From Pontibacter virosus (GTDB lineage: Bacteria > Bacteroidota > Bacteroidia > Cytophagales > Hymenobacteraceae): 64,000 nucleotides of DNA. Both the position numbers and the translations under genes were made by a program. Below the pieces are notes generated by a model that was not told the origin of the DNA, searched no databases, and saw nothing but the letters and a program-made list of their open reading frames with translations. Where the stretch lies: contig NZ_QEKI01000004.1 in assembly GCF_003096355.1 (NCBI RefSeq), positions 62,001 through 126,000 of the forward strand, in the 5' to 3' direction. Below are positions 18,201 through 27,519 of this stretch, piece after piece; positions within the stretch are counted from its first letter, which is position 1; each line of letters opens with the position of its first letter.

Positions 18201-21200
18201 GTAAGGAGCGGTTCCACCTGAAACATTCGTCAGGGTCAGTTCACCGTTCGCCGCACCGCAAGTAGAAGCTTTGGCTGAAGCAGTCAAGTCGGATGGTCCA
18301 GCGATGTCATTCACCACGATCTCCTTGCTGAAAGTACAGCCGTTGGCATCCTTCACGGTCACCGTATAAGTTCCAGCCAGCACCGCCTCGAAGGTTGTTA
18401 AAGCTTGGAAGCTGTTACCGTTGATCGAGTAGGTATAGCCGGCTGTGCCGCCTGTCACACCTGTTACGGTAATAGTACCGTTAGCGCTGCCGCAGGTAGA
18501 CGAAGTGCTGGTTAGCGTCATGTTGCTTGGACCGGCCACATCTTCTATCGTCACTACTTGCGAGATCACACAACCGTTGGCGTCTTTTACCGTGATGGTA
18601 TGCTCACCGGCTATTAGTCCTGTCAGCGTGGCTGAAGACTGGAAGTTGGTACCATCGGTGCTGAAGGTATAAGGTGCTGTACCTTCTTCTACTGAAGCCA
18701 CGGTAATGGAACCATTCGCACGACCGCAGCTCGAAGACTGGGCAGTGGCTACGAAGTCAGACGGACCCGGGATGTTCTCCAGCGTTACCGCCTGTGTATA
18801 GGTACAGCCGTTGGCGTCTTTCACCGTCACCTGATAGGAGCCTGCAGCCAGCGCAGCAAAAGTAGTCGCGCTCTGGAAGTTGGCACCGTCGATGCTGTAG
18901 GTATAAGGCGCTGTGCCCCCCGTCACCCCATTAATACTGAATGAAGCGTTCGAATCGCCGCAGGTGCTCGCTTTCGGAGCAATCGCCAGTTCAGACGGAC
19001 CTGCAATGTCGCTCACCTGCACCTGTGCTGCGTAGGTACAGCCTTTGGCGTCCTTCACCGTGATGGTGTGCGTTCCGGCCACAAAGCCAGTCAGCATAGC
19101 GGAAGCCTGGAAGGTCGTGCCGTCCTTGCTGTAGGTATAAGGAGCAAATCCGCCGGTTACTTCACCCACTGTGATCGTGCCGTTGTTGCTTCCGCAAGTG
19201 GTGGCGGTGGTTGTTGTGGCAAAGTTGGTTGGGATGTTCTTGTTGATCGTTACGGCTCTGGTTACTGTACAGCCGTTGGCGTCACGCACCGTCAAAGTAT
19301 AACTTCCGGAGGCGAGGCCATTAAAGGCTGTTGCGCTCTGGAAAGTAGTACCGTTGATGCTATACTGATAAGGAGCAGTTCCGCCGGTTACCGTACCTGC
19401 CGTGATCGAGCCGTCATTGTCGGCGCAACTCGCTGCCCCTGACGTAGCCGCCACCGCAGTAGGTCCGCCGATGTTGGTGACATCAAATGCCTTCTCGAAA
19501 ATACAGCCGTTGGCGTCGCGCACGGTGATGGTGTGCGAACCTGCTGCAAAACTAGTAAGTGTCAGTTCAGACTGGAAGTTCACACCGTCTTTGCTGTACT
19601 GGTAAGGCGCTGTTCCGCCAGTTGTACCGGTGATGGTCAGTTCGCCGTTTGCCGCGCCACAAGTAGCCGCTTTGGCAGTGGCTGCCAGATCAGAAGGACC
19701 TGCGATGTCCGTCACGGTGATCTCTCTGCTCAGGGTACAGCCGTTGGCGTCCTTTACCGTCACTGTATACTTTCCAGCCAGCATTGACTCAAAGCTAGTT
19801 CCGGCCTGGAAAGTAGTGCCGTTGATGGAGTAGGTATAAGGAGCTGTTCCGCCCATCACGCCATTCACGGATACCACACCGTTGGCGCTGCCGCAGGTAG
19901 AGGCTGTGCTGGCCAGGGTCAGTTCGCTTGGTCCCGGGATGTCGGTTACCTCGATGGTCTTGGCGATCAAACAGCCGTTGACGTCCTTCACCGTGATCGT
20001 GTACTCCCCTGCCGCCAGCGAACCGAAGTTGGCTGAGGTCTGAAAGGTAGATCCGTCCTTGCTGTAGGTATACGGCGCTGTGCCACCCACCACATTGCTC
20101 ACGCTGATGCTCGCATTGCTGCTTCCGCAAGTAGAAGAAGCACCAACCAGCGTAAAGTCAGCTGGTCCGGCAATGTCCTGTACTATAACCTTTACCGTGC
20201 CGATACAGCCATTGGCATCCTTCACCGACACTGCGTACTCCCCTGCCTTTACATTGGCAAAAGTAGTCGTGCTCTGGAAAGTGGTGCCGTCGATGCTGTA
20301 GGTATATGGAGCCACACCGCCAGTTACTGCGCCTACCGAAATGTTGCCGTTGCTGGCACCGCAGGTACTGGCTTTTGTCGAGGCTGTGAACTGTGGACCT
20401 GCCACATTTTCCAGCGTAACTGATTTGGTGAATGTACAGCCTTTCGCATCGCGTACTGTGATGCGGTGAGCGCCTGCTGCCAGTCCAGTGAAAGTGGTGC
20501 CCGTCTGGAAGCTGCCGTTGTTGATGCTATAGGTATAGGTACCCGTACCACCTGTAACCGTGCCCACCGTGATGCTGCCGTCGCTGCGACCGCAGGTAGA
20601 TGGCACTGTCGTGTGTGCAAAGTTAGTTGGCACGTTCTCGCCTACTGTCACCGTGCGTGTCACGATACAGCCGTTGGCATCCTTCGCCGACAAGGTATAG
20701 CTTCCGGAAGCCAGTCCTGTAAAAGCTGTTGTGCTCTGGAAGTTGGTGCCGTTGATGCTGTAGGTATAAGGAGCTGTGCCACCCGTTACCGCACCGGCTG
20801 TGATCGAGCCGTCGTTGTCGTTACAGCTGGCTGGAGTTGTCGAAGCCGCCACTGCCGTTGGTCCGCCAATGTTGGCTACTGTAACTGACTTAGTGAAAGT
20901 ACAGCCGTTAGCATCGCGCACGGTGATTGTATGAGTGCCTGCTGCAAAACCTGTCAGGGTCGTTTCAGCCTGGAAGTTCACACCGTCTTTGCTGTAGATA
21001 TAGCCGGTTGCTCCGCCTGTCACACCAGTTACTGTAATCTCACCATTGCTGGTGCCGCAGGTAGTCGCTTTGGTTGTGGCAGTCAGGTCAGTTGGACCGG
21101 CGATATCTTCTACTACAATCGCTTTGCTGAACGTACAGCCGTTGGCGTCTTTCACCGTGATGGTATAAGTACCCGCCAGCACCGTTCCGAAAGAAGCTGT

Positions 21201-24200
21201 AGCCTGGAAGTTGGTACCGTCTATACTATAAGTATAAGGAGCCGTACCGTCTGCCACATTATTTACAGAAACAGAACCGTTCGCGCTGCCGCAGGTAGAG
21301 GCTTTCGAAGCGAGTGTCAGGTCTGATGGACCGGCGATATCGGTCACTTCCACCTCGCGGGTAGCTGTACAGCCGTTGGCGTCTTTCACTGCAATCGTGT
21401 AAGTGCCAGCCGCCAGATTTGTGAAGCTTGTGCCACTCTGGAAAGTACCACCGTTGATGCTGTAGGTATAAGGTGTCGTACCGCCGTTTACCTCGCTCAC
21501 GCTGATGCGTCCGTTGCTGGCGCCACAGGTAGAGGCCTGCGCCGTAGCTGTAAAGTTCGGACCGGCAATGTTACTCACCGCCACGTCTTTGGCAAAGGTA
21601 CAGCCGTTGGCATCGCGCACCGAAATGCTGTACGTACCTTCCGCCAGGCCCGTGAAGGTAGCCGAGGTCTGGAAAGTGCCGCCGTTGATACTGTAGGTAT
21701 AAGGCTCCACGCCACCGCTTACATTCGTCACCGTCAGCTGACCGTTCGGATTACCGCAAGTCGAGGAAGTGGCAGAGGCAGTCAGGTTAGATGGTCCGGC
21801 CACATCGCTTACTGCGATCTGGCGGGCGATGGTACAGCCTTTGGCATCCTTCACCGTGATGGTGTGCGTTCCGGCCACAAAGCCAGTCAGCGTAGATGCC
21901 GTCTGGAAGTTCACACCGTCCTTGCTGTAGGTATAAGGAGCGAAACCTCCCGTTATTGCACCTACCGTGATCGAGCCATTGTTGCTTCCGCAAGTAGAGG
22001 CTTTAGTCGTAGAGGCAAAGTTGATTGGGATGTTCTTGGTTACATTGACTGTTCTGGTTACCGTACACCCGTTGGCGTCTTTCGCCGTCAAGGTATAGTT
22101 ACCAGAAGCCAGGCCTGTGAAAGCCGTTTCGCTCTGGAAGGTCGTACCGTTAATTGAGTAGATATAAGGAGAAGTGCCGCCTGTAACTGCACCGGCCGTA
22201 ATAGAACCATCGCTATTGGCGCAGCTCGCCGCAGCTGAAGTAGCCGCCACTGCCGTAGGGCCAGCCACATTGGTCAGCGTAAACGACTTGGCGAACGTAC
22301 AGCCATTCGCATCCTTCACCGTAATGCTGTGGGCGCCTGCCGTCAAACCTGTGAAGGTAGCCGAAGTCTGGAAGTTTACACCGTCTTTGCTGTAGGTATA
22401 GCTCGTGGTGTTGCCCGTCACGCCAGTTACTGTGATTTCACCGTTCGCCGCGCCGCAAGTAGTCGCTTTCAGCGTAGCCGTGAAATCCGTAGGGCCGGCA
22501 ATGTTGGTAACAGCTATCTGTTTTGCAACAGTACAGCCGTTTTTGTCTTTTACTGTGATGGTGTACGTGCCTTCTGCCAAAGCTTCGAAAGTAGCAGAGA
22601 CCTGGAAGTTGGTGCCGTCCTTGCTATAGGTATAGCCGGATGTGCCACCTGTTACCGCACCTACTACGATGGAGCCATTGCTGCCACCACAAGTAGCGGT
22701 ATTAGCTGTCAGCACAAAATCTGTTGGTCCGGCTACGTCTTCTACCACCACATTTTTCGCGAAAGTACAACCCTTCGCATCCTTCACGGCGATATTGTAA
22801 GTACCCGCTCTCAGCGTTCCGAAGTTGTTAGACGTCTGGAACGTTCCGCCGTTGATGCTGTAGGTATAACCTGACGTACCGCCCGCAACAGCTGTTACCC
22901 GGATACTGCCGTTGTTGCGACCGCAAGAGGTTGTAGTCACAGAAGCCGTAAAATCAGAAGGGCCCGCCACATCCGACACTACCACCGCTTCGGTGTAAGT
23001 ACAGCCATTGGCGTCTTTCACCGTTACGTTGTAGGTTCTGGCAGTCAGTGTCGTGAATGTAGCCGAAGCTTGGAAGTTGGTACCATCTATACTATAGGTA
23101 TAGTCTTCTGTTCCACCCGTCACACCTGTTACCGTAAGCGCACCATTCGGATTACCGCAGCTCGATGCTGTAGCCGTGGCTACCAGATCAGAAGGACCTG
23201 CTACGTTGCTTACCGCTATCTGACGCGATACCACACAGCCTTTTGAGTCTTTCACCCAAACAGTATGCGTAGTGGCGGAGAAGCCGGTTAGTGTCGGGCT
23301 TGTCTGATAGGTTACGTTGTCTTTACTATAGGTATAGGTACCTGAACCGCCTGTTACCGTACCCACCGAAATCGTACCGTTGCTGTTGCCGCAGGTAGAT
23401 GGATTGGTGGTGAAGGCAAAGTTTGTTGGCACGTTCGTACCCACCGTCACCGACCTGGTCACGGTACAGCCATTGGCATCCTTCGCTGTTACGGTATAAG
23501 GTCCTGCAGCAAGTCCGCTAAACACCTTACCAGCCTGGAAAGTAGTGCCGTTAATGGAGTAAGTCATGGTGCCGGTACCACCTGTCACGGTTCCTACCGT
23601 GATGGTACCGTCGTTGTTTTGGCAGCTGGCCGCCTGTGTTGTAGCCGTTACCGCGGTTGGACCGGCCACGTTCGTAAGCGTGAAGGTTCTGGAGAAGCGG
23701 CAGTTGTTGACGTCTTTTACAGTAATGGTATGGTTGCCTACCGCCAGACCAGAGAAAACAGCTGAGTTCTGGAAGTTCACACCGTCTTTGCTGTAGGTAT
23801 AGGTGCCCGTTCCGCCTGTCACACCGGTTACCGTGATCTGTCCATTCGTAGCACCACAGGTGGTGTTGTCCACGGTGGCGGCAAAGTTGCTAGGACCAGC
23901 CACGTCGCCCACTGTTACTTCTTTTGTGAACGTACAGCCGTTAGCATCTTTTACAGTGATGCTATACTTATCGGCACGCAAACCAGAGAAGATATTGGAG
24001 TTCTGGAAGCTACCGCCGTTAATGGCGTAGGTCTTCGTGCCCGTTCCGCCTGTTACAGTTCCTACTGTAATGCTACCGTTGGTGCCGCCGCAGGTAGAGG
24101 ATGCCGCAGTGAAAGCAAAATCAGATGGGCCTGGCACGTTGGTGATGCTCACCGTTTTTGAGATGGTACAGCCGCGGGCATCCTGCACCGTGATGGTGTA

Positions 24201-26990
24201 AGTGCCTTCTGCAAAGCCAGTCAGTATCGCATCGTCCTGGAACGTGGTGCCGTTCTTACTATACTTATAAGGAGAAACACCTCCTACAATGTTGCTCACC
24301 TGCACAGTGCCGTTCGGGTTGCCGCAGGTGGCTGCAGTCGGAGTCAGCGTGAAGTCTGTCGGCATCACCTGCTCTACTCTCACTGAAGTAGTGGTCGTAC
24401 AGCCATTGGCATCTTTCACCGTCAAGGTATAGTTTCCGGAAGCCAGGCCTGTAAAGGTGGTGTTTTCCTGGAAATTGGTGCCGTTGATAGAATAGGTCTT
24501 TGTACCCGTGCCGCCTGTTACCGCTCCTGCCGTAATGGTACCGTCGTTGTTGCGGCAGCTGGCAGAAGTGGAAGTAGCTGCTACTGCTGTAGGGCCGGCT
24601 ACATTCGTCAGCGTAACAGACTTTGAGTAAGTACAGCCGTTGGCATCCTGTACCGACACATTATAAGTACCCGCAGCCAAGCCTGTAAAAGTAGCGGATG
24701 ACTGGTAAGCTCCACCGTTGATAGAATAAGTGAAGGTTTTGTTTCCGCTGGAAACCACGTTGCTTACCACGATCTGCCCGTTGCTGTTGCCACAAGTAGA
24801 AGAAGTTGGCGTAGCGGTGAAGTTGGTCGGGCCTGGCACGTTCTGCACAGTCACTGATTTGCTCAGTACGCAGCCTTTCGAATCTCTCACCCAAACCGTG
24901 TGCGTACCGGCAGCAAAGCCGGTGAGGAGCGTAGATAACTGGTAGGTTTGGCCATTCTTACTGTACTCCAGTGCGCCTACGCCTCCTACTACACCGGAGA
25001 TCGTTACAGTACCGTTCGGATTGCCGCAGGTAGAGGAAGCTGGTGTAGCTGTAAAGTTGGTGATGGAAGCCTGCGCCACTGTTACCGAAGTGGTAACGGT
25101 ACAGCCATTGGCATCCTTTGCCGTCAGGGTATAGTCACCGGAAGCGAGGCCTGTGAAGGTGGTACCTGCCTGGAAATTGGTGCCGTTGATGGAGTAGGTT
25201 TTGGTTCCTGTGCCACCCGTTACATCACCCGCTGTAATGGTGCCGTCGTTGTTAAGACAGCTGGCAGGATTTGACGTGGCCGCAACTGCAGTCGGACCAG
25301 GTGTATTGGTCAGCGTGAAGGATTTGGCAAAGATACAGCCGTTTTTGTCACGCACCGTGATGGTGTGGTTGCCCACTGCAAGTCCTGTAAAGGTATTGCT
25401 CGTCTGGAAGTTCGTTCCGTCCTTGCTGTAGGTATAGTTGGCCGTTCCGCCTGTCACATTATTGACAACAATCTGCCCGTTGGCATTGCCACAAGTAGTG
25501 TTGGTTGGTGTGGCTGTGAAGTCAGCCGGGCCATTTACCTGCGTCACTGTAAACGACTGTGTAATAGCACAGCCTTTTTCGTCAGTTACAGTCACTGAGT
25601 AAGAACCGGCAGATAATCCATTGATTGAAGCTGTAGTAGCACCATTACTCCACAAATAACTTAAAGCACCTTCAGTACCTGTCACATTAGCTGTAATCGT
25701 ACCCTTCGTGCCGTTACAAATAACAGGAGTGCCATCTAGTGTCACCACCATGCTATAAAAGGTGATCAGTACTTCGTCACTCACAGGAGAACAGCTGCCA
25801 TTGCCGGTAGAAGTCAGGGTGAGTTGCACAGAACCCGCGCTGATATCTGCTGCCGAAGGCGTGTAAATCGCGTTCAGATCGTCTCTGTTGGAGAAAGTAC
25901 CGCTACCGCTTGTGCTCCAACGACCACCTAAGGCCGCTGTTACGGTTCCGGCCAATTGCACCGTGCCTGAAGAACAGACCAGTTGATCTGCACCGGCGTT
26001 CGCAGTAAGGTTGGTCACGACTTCTACGGTGGCCGAGAACTCTTTACAGTTGATGTTATTAGTGTTTTTTGGGACCGCTGCGAATTTGTAGATGCCAATG
26101 GCATTTGCTGTGTATGTAATATTATTGCTAACAACGCTTCCATCAGGACCATACCAGAAGTAGTCAAAACCAGCTGCCTGATCACCACCTGTTACGCTAC
26201 CTGTAAGCTGCACACTGCTTCCTCCCGGACAGATAATGGCTGGTTCTGGACCAACGGTGACAACGGGTTCGGGATAAAAGTATACTCTAATCTCATCGTA
26301 GTGAGAAGAAGTAGTAGCGCACTCACTTGGCATAACTGAGCCACTAACTCTATAATCTACATACTCCGGGGCTGTTTCATCTGGTGTAACTATTGGATTT
26401 AGGATATTTACATCACTCAAAAACTTTTCGAACCCACGTCCAGAAATATCTTGCCAAACAATTTTGTCATCATCCAGAAAAGTGGCTGGCGCCCTAAGTT
26501 GTGCAGAACAACCACCTACTACAGATATATCACCCTGTGGTTCAAAAGCAGCTAGCGATGTAATGGAGTAAACATTGGCATTGCCACCAGGTTTACATAT
26601 GGTTAGCGTCAAATATTTACTGTTTGTCCTTGGGATACACATTGCCACCCCAACAGGGAACACCTGCGTGCCGCAATCAACTGTATAACCCATCGAACCA
26701 CCAGACTCCGCTCCTGAAACCACATCCAGTTCTACCTGAGCAGCGTCCTTGTCTAAGATGATGATAAACTGTATACATTCACCTTTATCAACATTACAAG
26801 CGATGCCATTTCTTTTAACCTCAGGTGACTGCCAATACCCATTAGGCTTACCTGTCAGGTCAATGGTATAGGTGGGCACCTGATTATTATTCCCTTGCGC
26901 AAACACATCAGGGGATGCTACCAGCTGTAACATCCCTAAGAGTAAAATCGCAAGAAGGTGGGAAATTTTTTGAGTAAAGTTTATTTCCAT
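15234..26990 (-). CDS. sprB: giant SprB-like repeat adhesin with type B sorting domain
   Basis: The product is 3,918 aa. A signal peptide (MEINFTQKI…DVFAQG) is followed by about 450 residues of unique and PKD/Ig-like sequence. From residue 485 to about 3825 there are roughly 41 clear SprB repeats of about 78 aa and two degenerate ones. Each has a TCG-x-x-NG start, a GGTAPYTYS core, FQ near the middle, and a closing VKDANGC. The last 87 residues (LDIPNGFTPNGDGIND … PDGTYYAI) are the gliding-motility-associated CHU_C/type B sorting domain that directs T9SS export. SprB proteins are mobile surface adhesins in gliding Bacteroidota. The next gene downstream is its sprF-like partner. The frame is intact over 11.7 kb despite the repeats. 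Whether the organism glides cannot be told from here; SprB is the closest functional relative, not a proven orthologue. Confidence 0.9.
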   Translation of the reverse strand: MEINFTQKISHLLAILLLGMLQLVASPDVFAQGNNNQVPTYTIDLTGKPNGYWQSPEVKRNGIACNVDKGECIQFIIILDKDAAQVELDVVSGAESGGSMGYTVDCGTQVFPVGVAMCIPRTNSKYLTLTICKPGGNANVYSITSLAAFEPQGDISVVGGCSAQLRAPATFLDDDKIVWQDISGRGFEKFLSDVNILNPIVTPDETAPEYVDYRVSGSVMPSECATTSSHYDEIRVYFYPEPVVTVGPEPAIICPGGSSVQLTGSVTGGDQAAGFDYFWYGPDGSVVSNNITYTANAIGIYKFAAVPKNTNNINCKEFSATVEVVTNLTANAGADQLVCSSGTVQLAGTVTAALGGRWSTSGSGTFSNRDDLNAIYTPSAADISAGSVQLTLTSTGNGSCSPVSDEVLITFYSMVVTLDGTPVICNGTKGTITANVTGTEGALSYLWSNGATTASINGLSAGSYSVTVTDEKGCAITQSFTVTQVNGPADFTATPTNTTCGNANGQIVVNNVTGGTANYTYSKDGTNFQTSNTFTGLAVGNHTITVRDKNGCIFAKSFTLTNTPGPTAVAATSNPASCLNNDGTITAGDVTGGTGTKTYSINGTNFQAGTTFTGLASGDYTLTAKDANGCTVTTSVTVAQASITNFTATPASSTCGNPNGTVTISGVVGGVGALEYSKNGQTYQLSTLLTGFAAGTHTVWVRDSKGCVLSKSVTVQNVPGPTNFTATPTSSTCGNSNGQIVVSNVVSSGNKTFTYSINGGAYQSSATFTGLAAGTYNVSVQDANGCTYSKSVTLTNVAGPTAVAATSTSASCRNNDGTITAGAVTGGTGTKTYSINGTNFQENTTFTGLASGNYTLTVKDANGCTTTTSVRVEQVMPTDFTLTPTAATCGNPNGTVQVSNIVGGVSPYKYSKNGTTFQDDAILTGFAEGTYTITVQDARGCTISKTVSITNVPGPSDFAFTAASSTCGGTNGSITVGTVTGGTGTKTYAINGGSFQNSNIFSGLRADKYSITVKDANGCTFTKEVTVGDVAGPSNFAATVDNTTCGATNGQITVTGVTGGTGTYTYSKDGVNFQNSAVFSGLAVGNHTITVKDVNNCRFSRTFTLTNVAGPTAVTATTQAASCQNNDGTITVGTVTGGTGTMTYSINGTTFQAGKVFSGLAAGPYTVTAKDANGCTVTRSVTVGTNVPTNFAFTTNPSTCGNSNGTISVGTVTGGSGTYTYSKDNVTYQTSPTLTGFSATTHTVWVKDSKGCVVSRQIAVSNVAGPSDLVATATASSCGNPNGALTVTGVTGGTEDYTYSIDGTNFQASATFTTLTARTYNVTVKDANGCTYTEAVVVSDVAGPSDFTASVTTTSCGRNNGSIRVTAVAGGTSGYTYSINGGTFQTSNNFGTLRAGTYNIAVKDAKGCTFAKNVVVEDVAGPTDFVLTANTATCGGSNGSIVVGAVTGGTSGYTYSKDGTNFQVSATFEALAEGTYTITVKDKNGCTVAKQIAVTNIAGPTDFTATLKATTCGAANGEITVTGVTGNTTSYTYSKDGVNFQTSATFTGLTAGAHSITVKDANGCTFAKSFTLTNVAGPTAVAATSAAASCANSDGSITAGAVTGGTSPYIYSINGTTFQSETAFTGLASGNYTLTAKDANGCTVTRTVNVTKNIPINFASTTKASTCGSNNGSITVGAITGGFAPYTYSKDGVNFQTASTLTGFVAGTHTITVKDAKGCTIARQIAVSDVAGPSNLTASATSSTCGNPNGQLTVTNVSGGVEPYTYSINGGTFQTSATFTGLAEGTYSISVRDANGCTFAKDVAVSNIAGPNFTATAQASTCGASNGRISVSEVNGGTTPYTYSINGGTFQSGTSFTNLAAGTYTIAVKDANGCTATREVEVTDIAGPSDLTLASKASTCGSANGSVSVNNVADGTAPYTYSIDGTNFQATASFGTVLAGTYTITVKDANGCTFSKAIVVEDIAGPTDLTATTKATTCGTSNGEITVTGVTGGATGYIYSKDGVNFQAETTLTGFAAGTHTITVRDANGCTFTKSVTVANIGGPTAVAASTTPASCNDNDGSITAGAVTGGTAPYTYSINGTNFQSTTAFTGLASGSYTLSAKDANGCIVTRTVTVGENVPTNFAHTTVPSTCGRSDGSITVGTVTGGTGTYTYSINNGSFQTGTTFTGLAAGAHRITVRDAKGCTFTKSVTLENVAGPQFTASTKASTCGASNGNISVGAVTGGVAPYTYSIDGTTFQSTTTFANVKAGEYAVSVKDANGCIGTVKVIVQDIAGPADFTLVGASSTCGSSNASISVSNVVGGTAPYTYSKDGSTFQTSANFGSLAAGEYTITVKDVNGCLIAKTIEVTDIPGPSELTLASTASTCGSANGVVSVNGVMGGTAPYTYSINGTTFQAGTSFESMLAGKYTVTVKDANGCTLSREITVTDIAGPSDLAATAKAATCGAANGELTITGTTGGTAPYQYSKDGVNFQSELTLTSFAAGSHTITVRDANGCIFEKAFDVTNIGGPTAVAATSGAASCADNDGSITAGTVTGGTAPYQYSINGTTFQSATAFNGLASGSYTLTVRDANGCTVTRAVTINKNIPTNFATTTTATTCGSNNGTITVGEVTGGFAPYTYSKDGTTFQASAMLTGFVAGTHTITVKDAKGCTYAAQVQVSDIAGPSELAIAPKASTCGDSNASFSINGVTGGTAPYTYSIDGANFQSATTFAALAAGSYQVTVKDANGCTYTQAVTLENIPGPSDFVATAQSSSCGRANGSITVASVEEGTAPYTFSTDGTNFQSSATLTGLIAGEHTITVKDANGCVISQVVTIEDVAGPSNMTLTSTSSTCGSANGTITVTGVTGGTAGYTYSINGNSFQALTTFEAVLAGTYTVTVKDANGCTFSKEIVVNDIAGPSDLTASAKASTCGAANGELTLTNVSGGTAPYSYSIDGTNFQAAATFTGLLAGSHTITVKDANGCTFAKAFTVTDIAGPSAVAASAQAATCADNDGRVTVGTVTGGTAPYTYSLNGGAFQTSTAFTALASGEYTLTVRDVNGCETTTTVKVEKDGPGSFVASTSYSTCGSDNGSIRITSVEGGVAPYTYSLNGGAFQSAASFSGLMAGAYTVTVKDANNCTHTETITINNVAGPSDLTASAQNTTCGNSNGQISVSNVTGGTAPYTYSINGTNFQTSASFTGLAAGEYQVTVKDANGCTFAKAVTVTNTDGPEGFATTTKASTCGASNGSVTIGAVTGGQAPYTYSKDGSDFQTSAELTGMAAGNHTVYIKDANGCTFSKAVVIENIAGPTEFALTTSTATCGEANGGIVASGVKGGTAPYTYSLNGGAFQSEAAFVSVAAGEHTITVRDANGCTIEKKVVVDNVAGPSALTATATAASCDANDGAITVGQVTGGVAPYTYSINGTTFQASAAFASLAPGEYEVMVKDANGCSVVTTVTVDQKGPKEATITAQQAACGEANGSIMVTAVNGGTAPYTYSLNGGSFQASATFANLSAGAYTITIKDAEGCAITVEQSVTTSGGVESFAATGTDASCGERNGRIAISEIVGGTAPYTYSIDGTNFVTEASFTGLAEGEYTVYVKDASGCMLTETVTLQNSPMLTDAKFTVSAATCGDKAGEVTVTDVTGGTAPYTYSLDGTNFSASATLANVAAGSYTLIVKDAKGCTFSVPVTVAGLSSKVANVSHISCYGDKNGVILIEATGGDANTEYSIDNGKTFQKNPEFTGLAKGTYQVLTRFSSTCTITLGAVEIKEPTPLQVEMAVNDGVPGKPNSGSAKVSAISGGTAPYVYSLNGGEFVTESEFPNLRGGKHYLKVRDASGCITEVEFDVTSLGELDIPNGFTPNGDGINDTWVLRNLPETYPNCRVTVYNRWGSPVFESRGYGKEWDGTHNGKRLPDGTYYAIIEFGDDTPAVKTSVTIMR
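15516..25538 (-). repeat. about 43 tandem SprB repeats (about 230 bp each)
   Basis: This is the coding repeat array of the SprB-like gene. Each unit carries one Cys near its start and one near its end. At DNA level the units have drifted, so identity is clearer in protein than in nucleotides. A variant unit with SC-x-x-NDG occurs at units 2, 5, 9, 15, 21, 27, 33 and 38, giving a six-unit higher-order period in the middle of the array. Confidence 0.85.
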
Positions 26991-27458
26991 ATAGGCAGGG
27001 TTAATGTTTCAACTGATTTAAGGGTCTTCATATTTTGGGAAATTGGCTTAAACTAAATAAAGTAACACGCACTTAGGATCATCCTTTAAATGTTAAATAT
27101 TACTTTATCAGTATACATTTTAAATAAAAATGAACTAATTAAATTTTATAGAGAATAAATCAAAGTCAACTGGTCATAAATAACACAATGCAGCAAGCAA
27201 ATAACCTCTTGATCTAGATGCCCATATTGGCGCATTCCGCTTATCTACCACATGTTTATGCCTCAACAAGACCTACTATGAGAATATTAGCTTGTCAAAA
27301 CTATGCAAATTTTATTTAACAGAAAGGATTAAACAAATAAAAGGTAACTATACTTTTTCAAAGTTCATACTAAAATATAGACCTATCACGATACATTAAT
27401 CCATTCTATGTATTTTCACAGTTTATTAAATGTTATGAGCGTAGCAGAAAAAGTATAC
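26991..27458. other. AT-rich spacer between divergent genes
   Basis: The stretch carries the 5' ends of the SprB-like gene (-) and the acidic-protein gene (+). No reading frame is credible. No clear promoter for the giant gene was found; the one for the plus strand is listed separately. Confidence 0.6.
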
Positions 27459-27491
27459 TTTAGAAAAACCTGTCACAAAATATTACCTTTG
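27459..27491 (+). promoter_or_regulatory. Bacteroidota-type promoter
   Basis: The -7 element TACCTTTG (27484-27491) matches TAnnTTTG. TTTA at 27459-27462 stands 21 bases upstream as a -33 element. The start codon is 28 bases downstream. Confidence 0.6.
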
Positions 27492-27519
27492 TCCATCTCT
27501 CACTTAAGATAGATTCTAT

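Noticed and set aside
15500-26000. Regular series of short plus-strand frames starting MPPVT-like, and a CRISPR-like periodicity
   Set aside because: They are the antisense shadow of the SprB repeats; units of about 230 bp with coding drift are neither CRISPR repeats nor separate genes.
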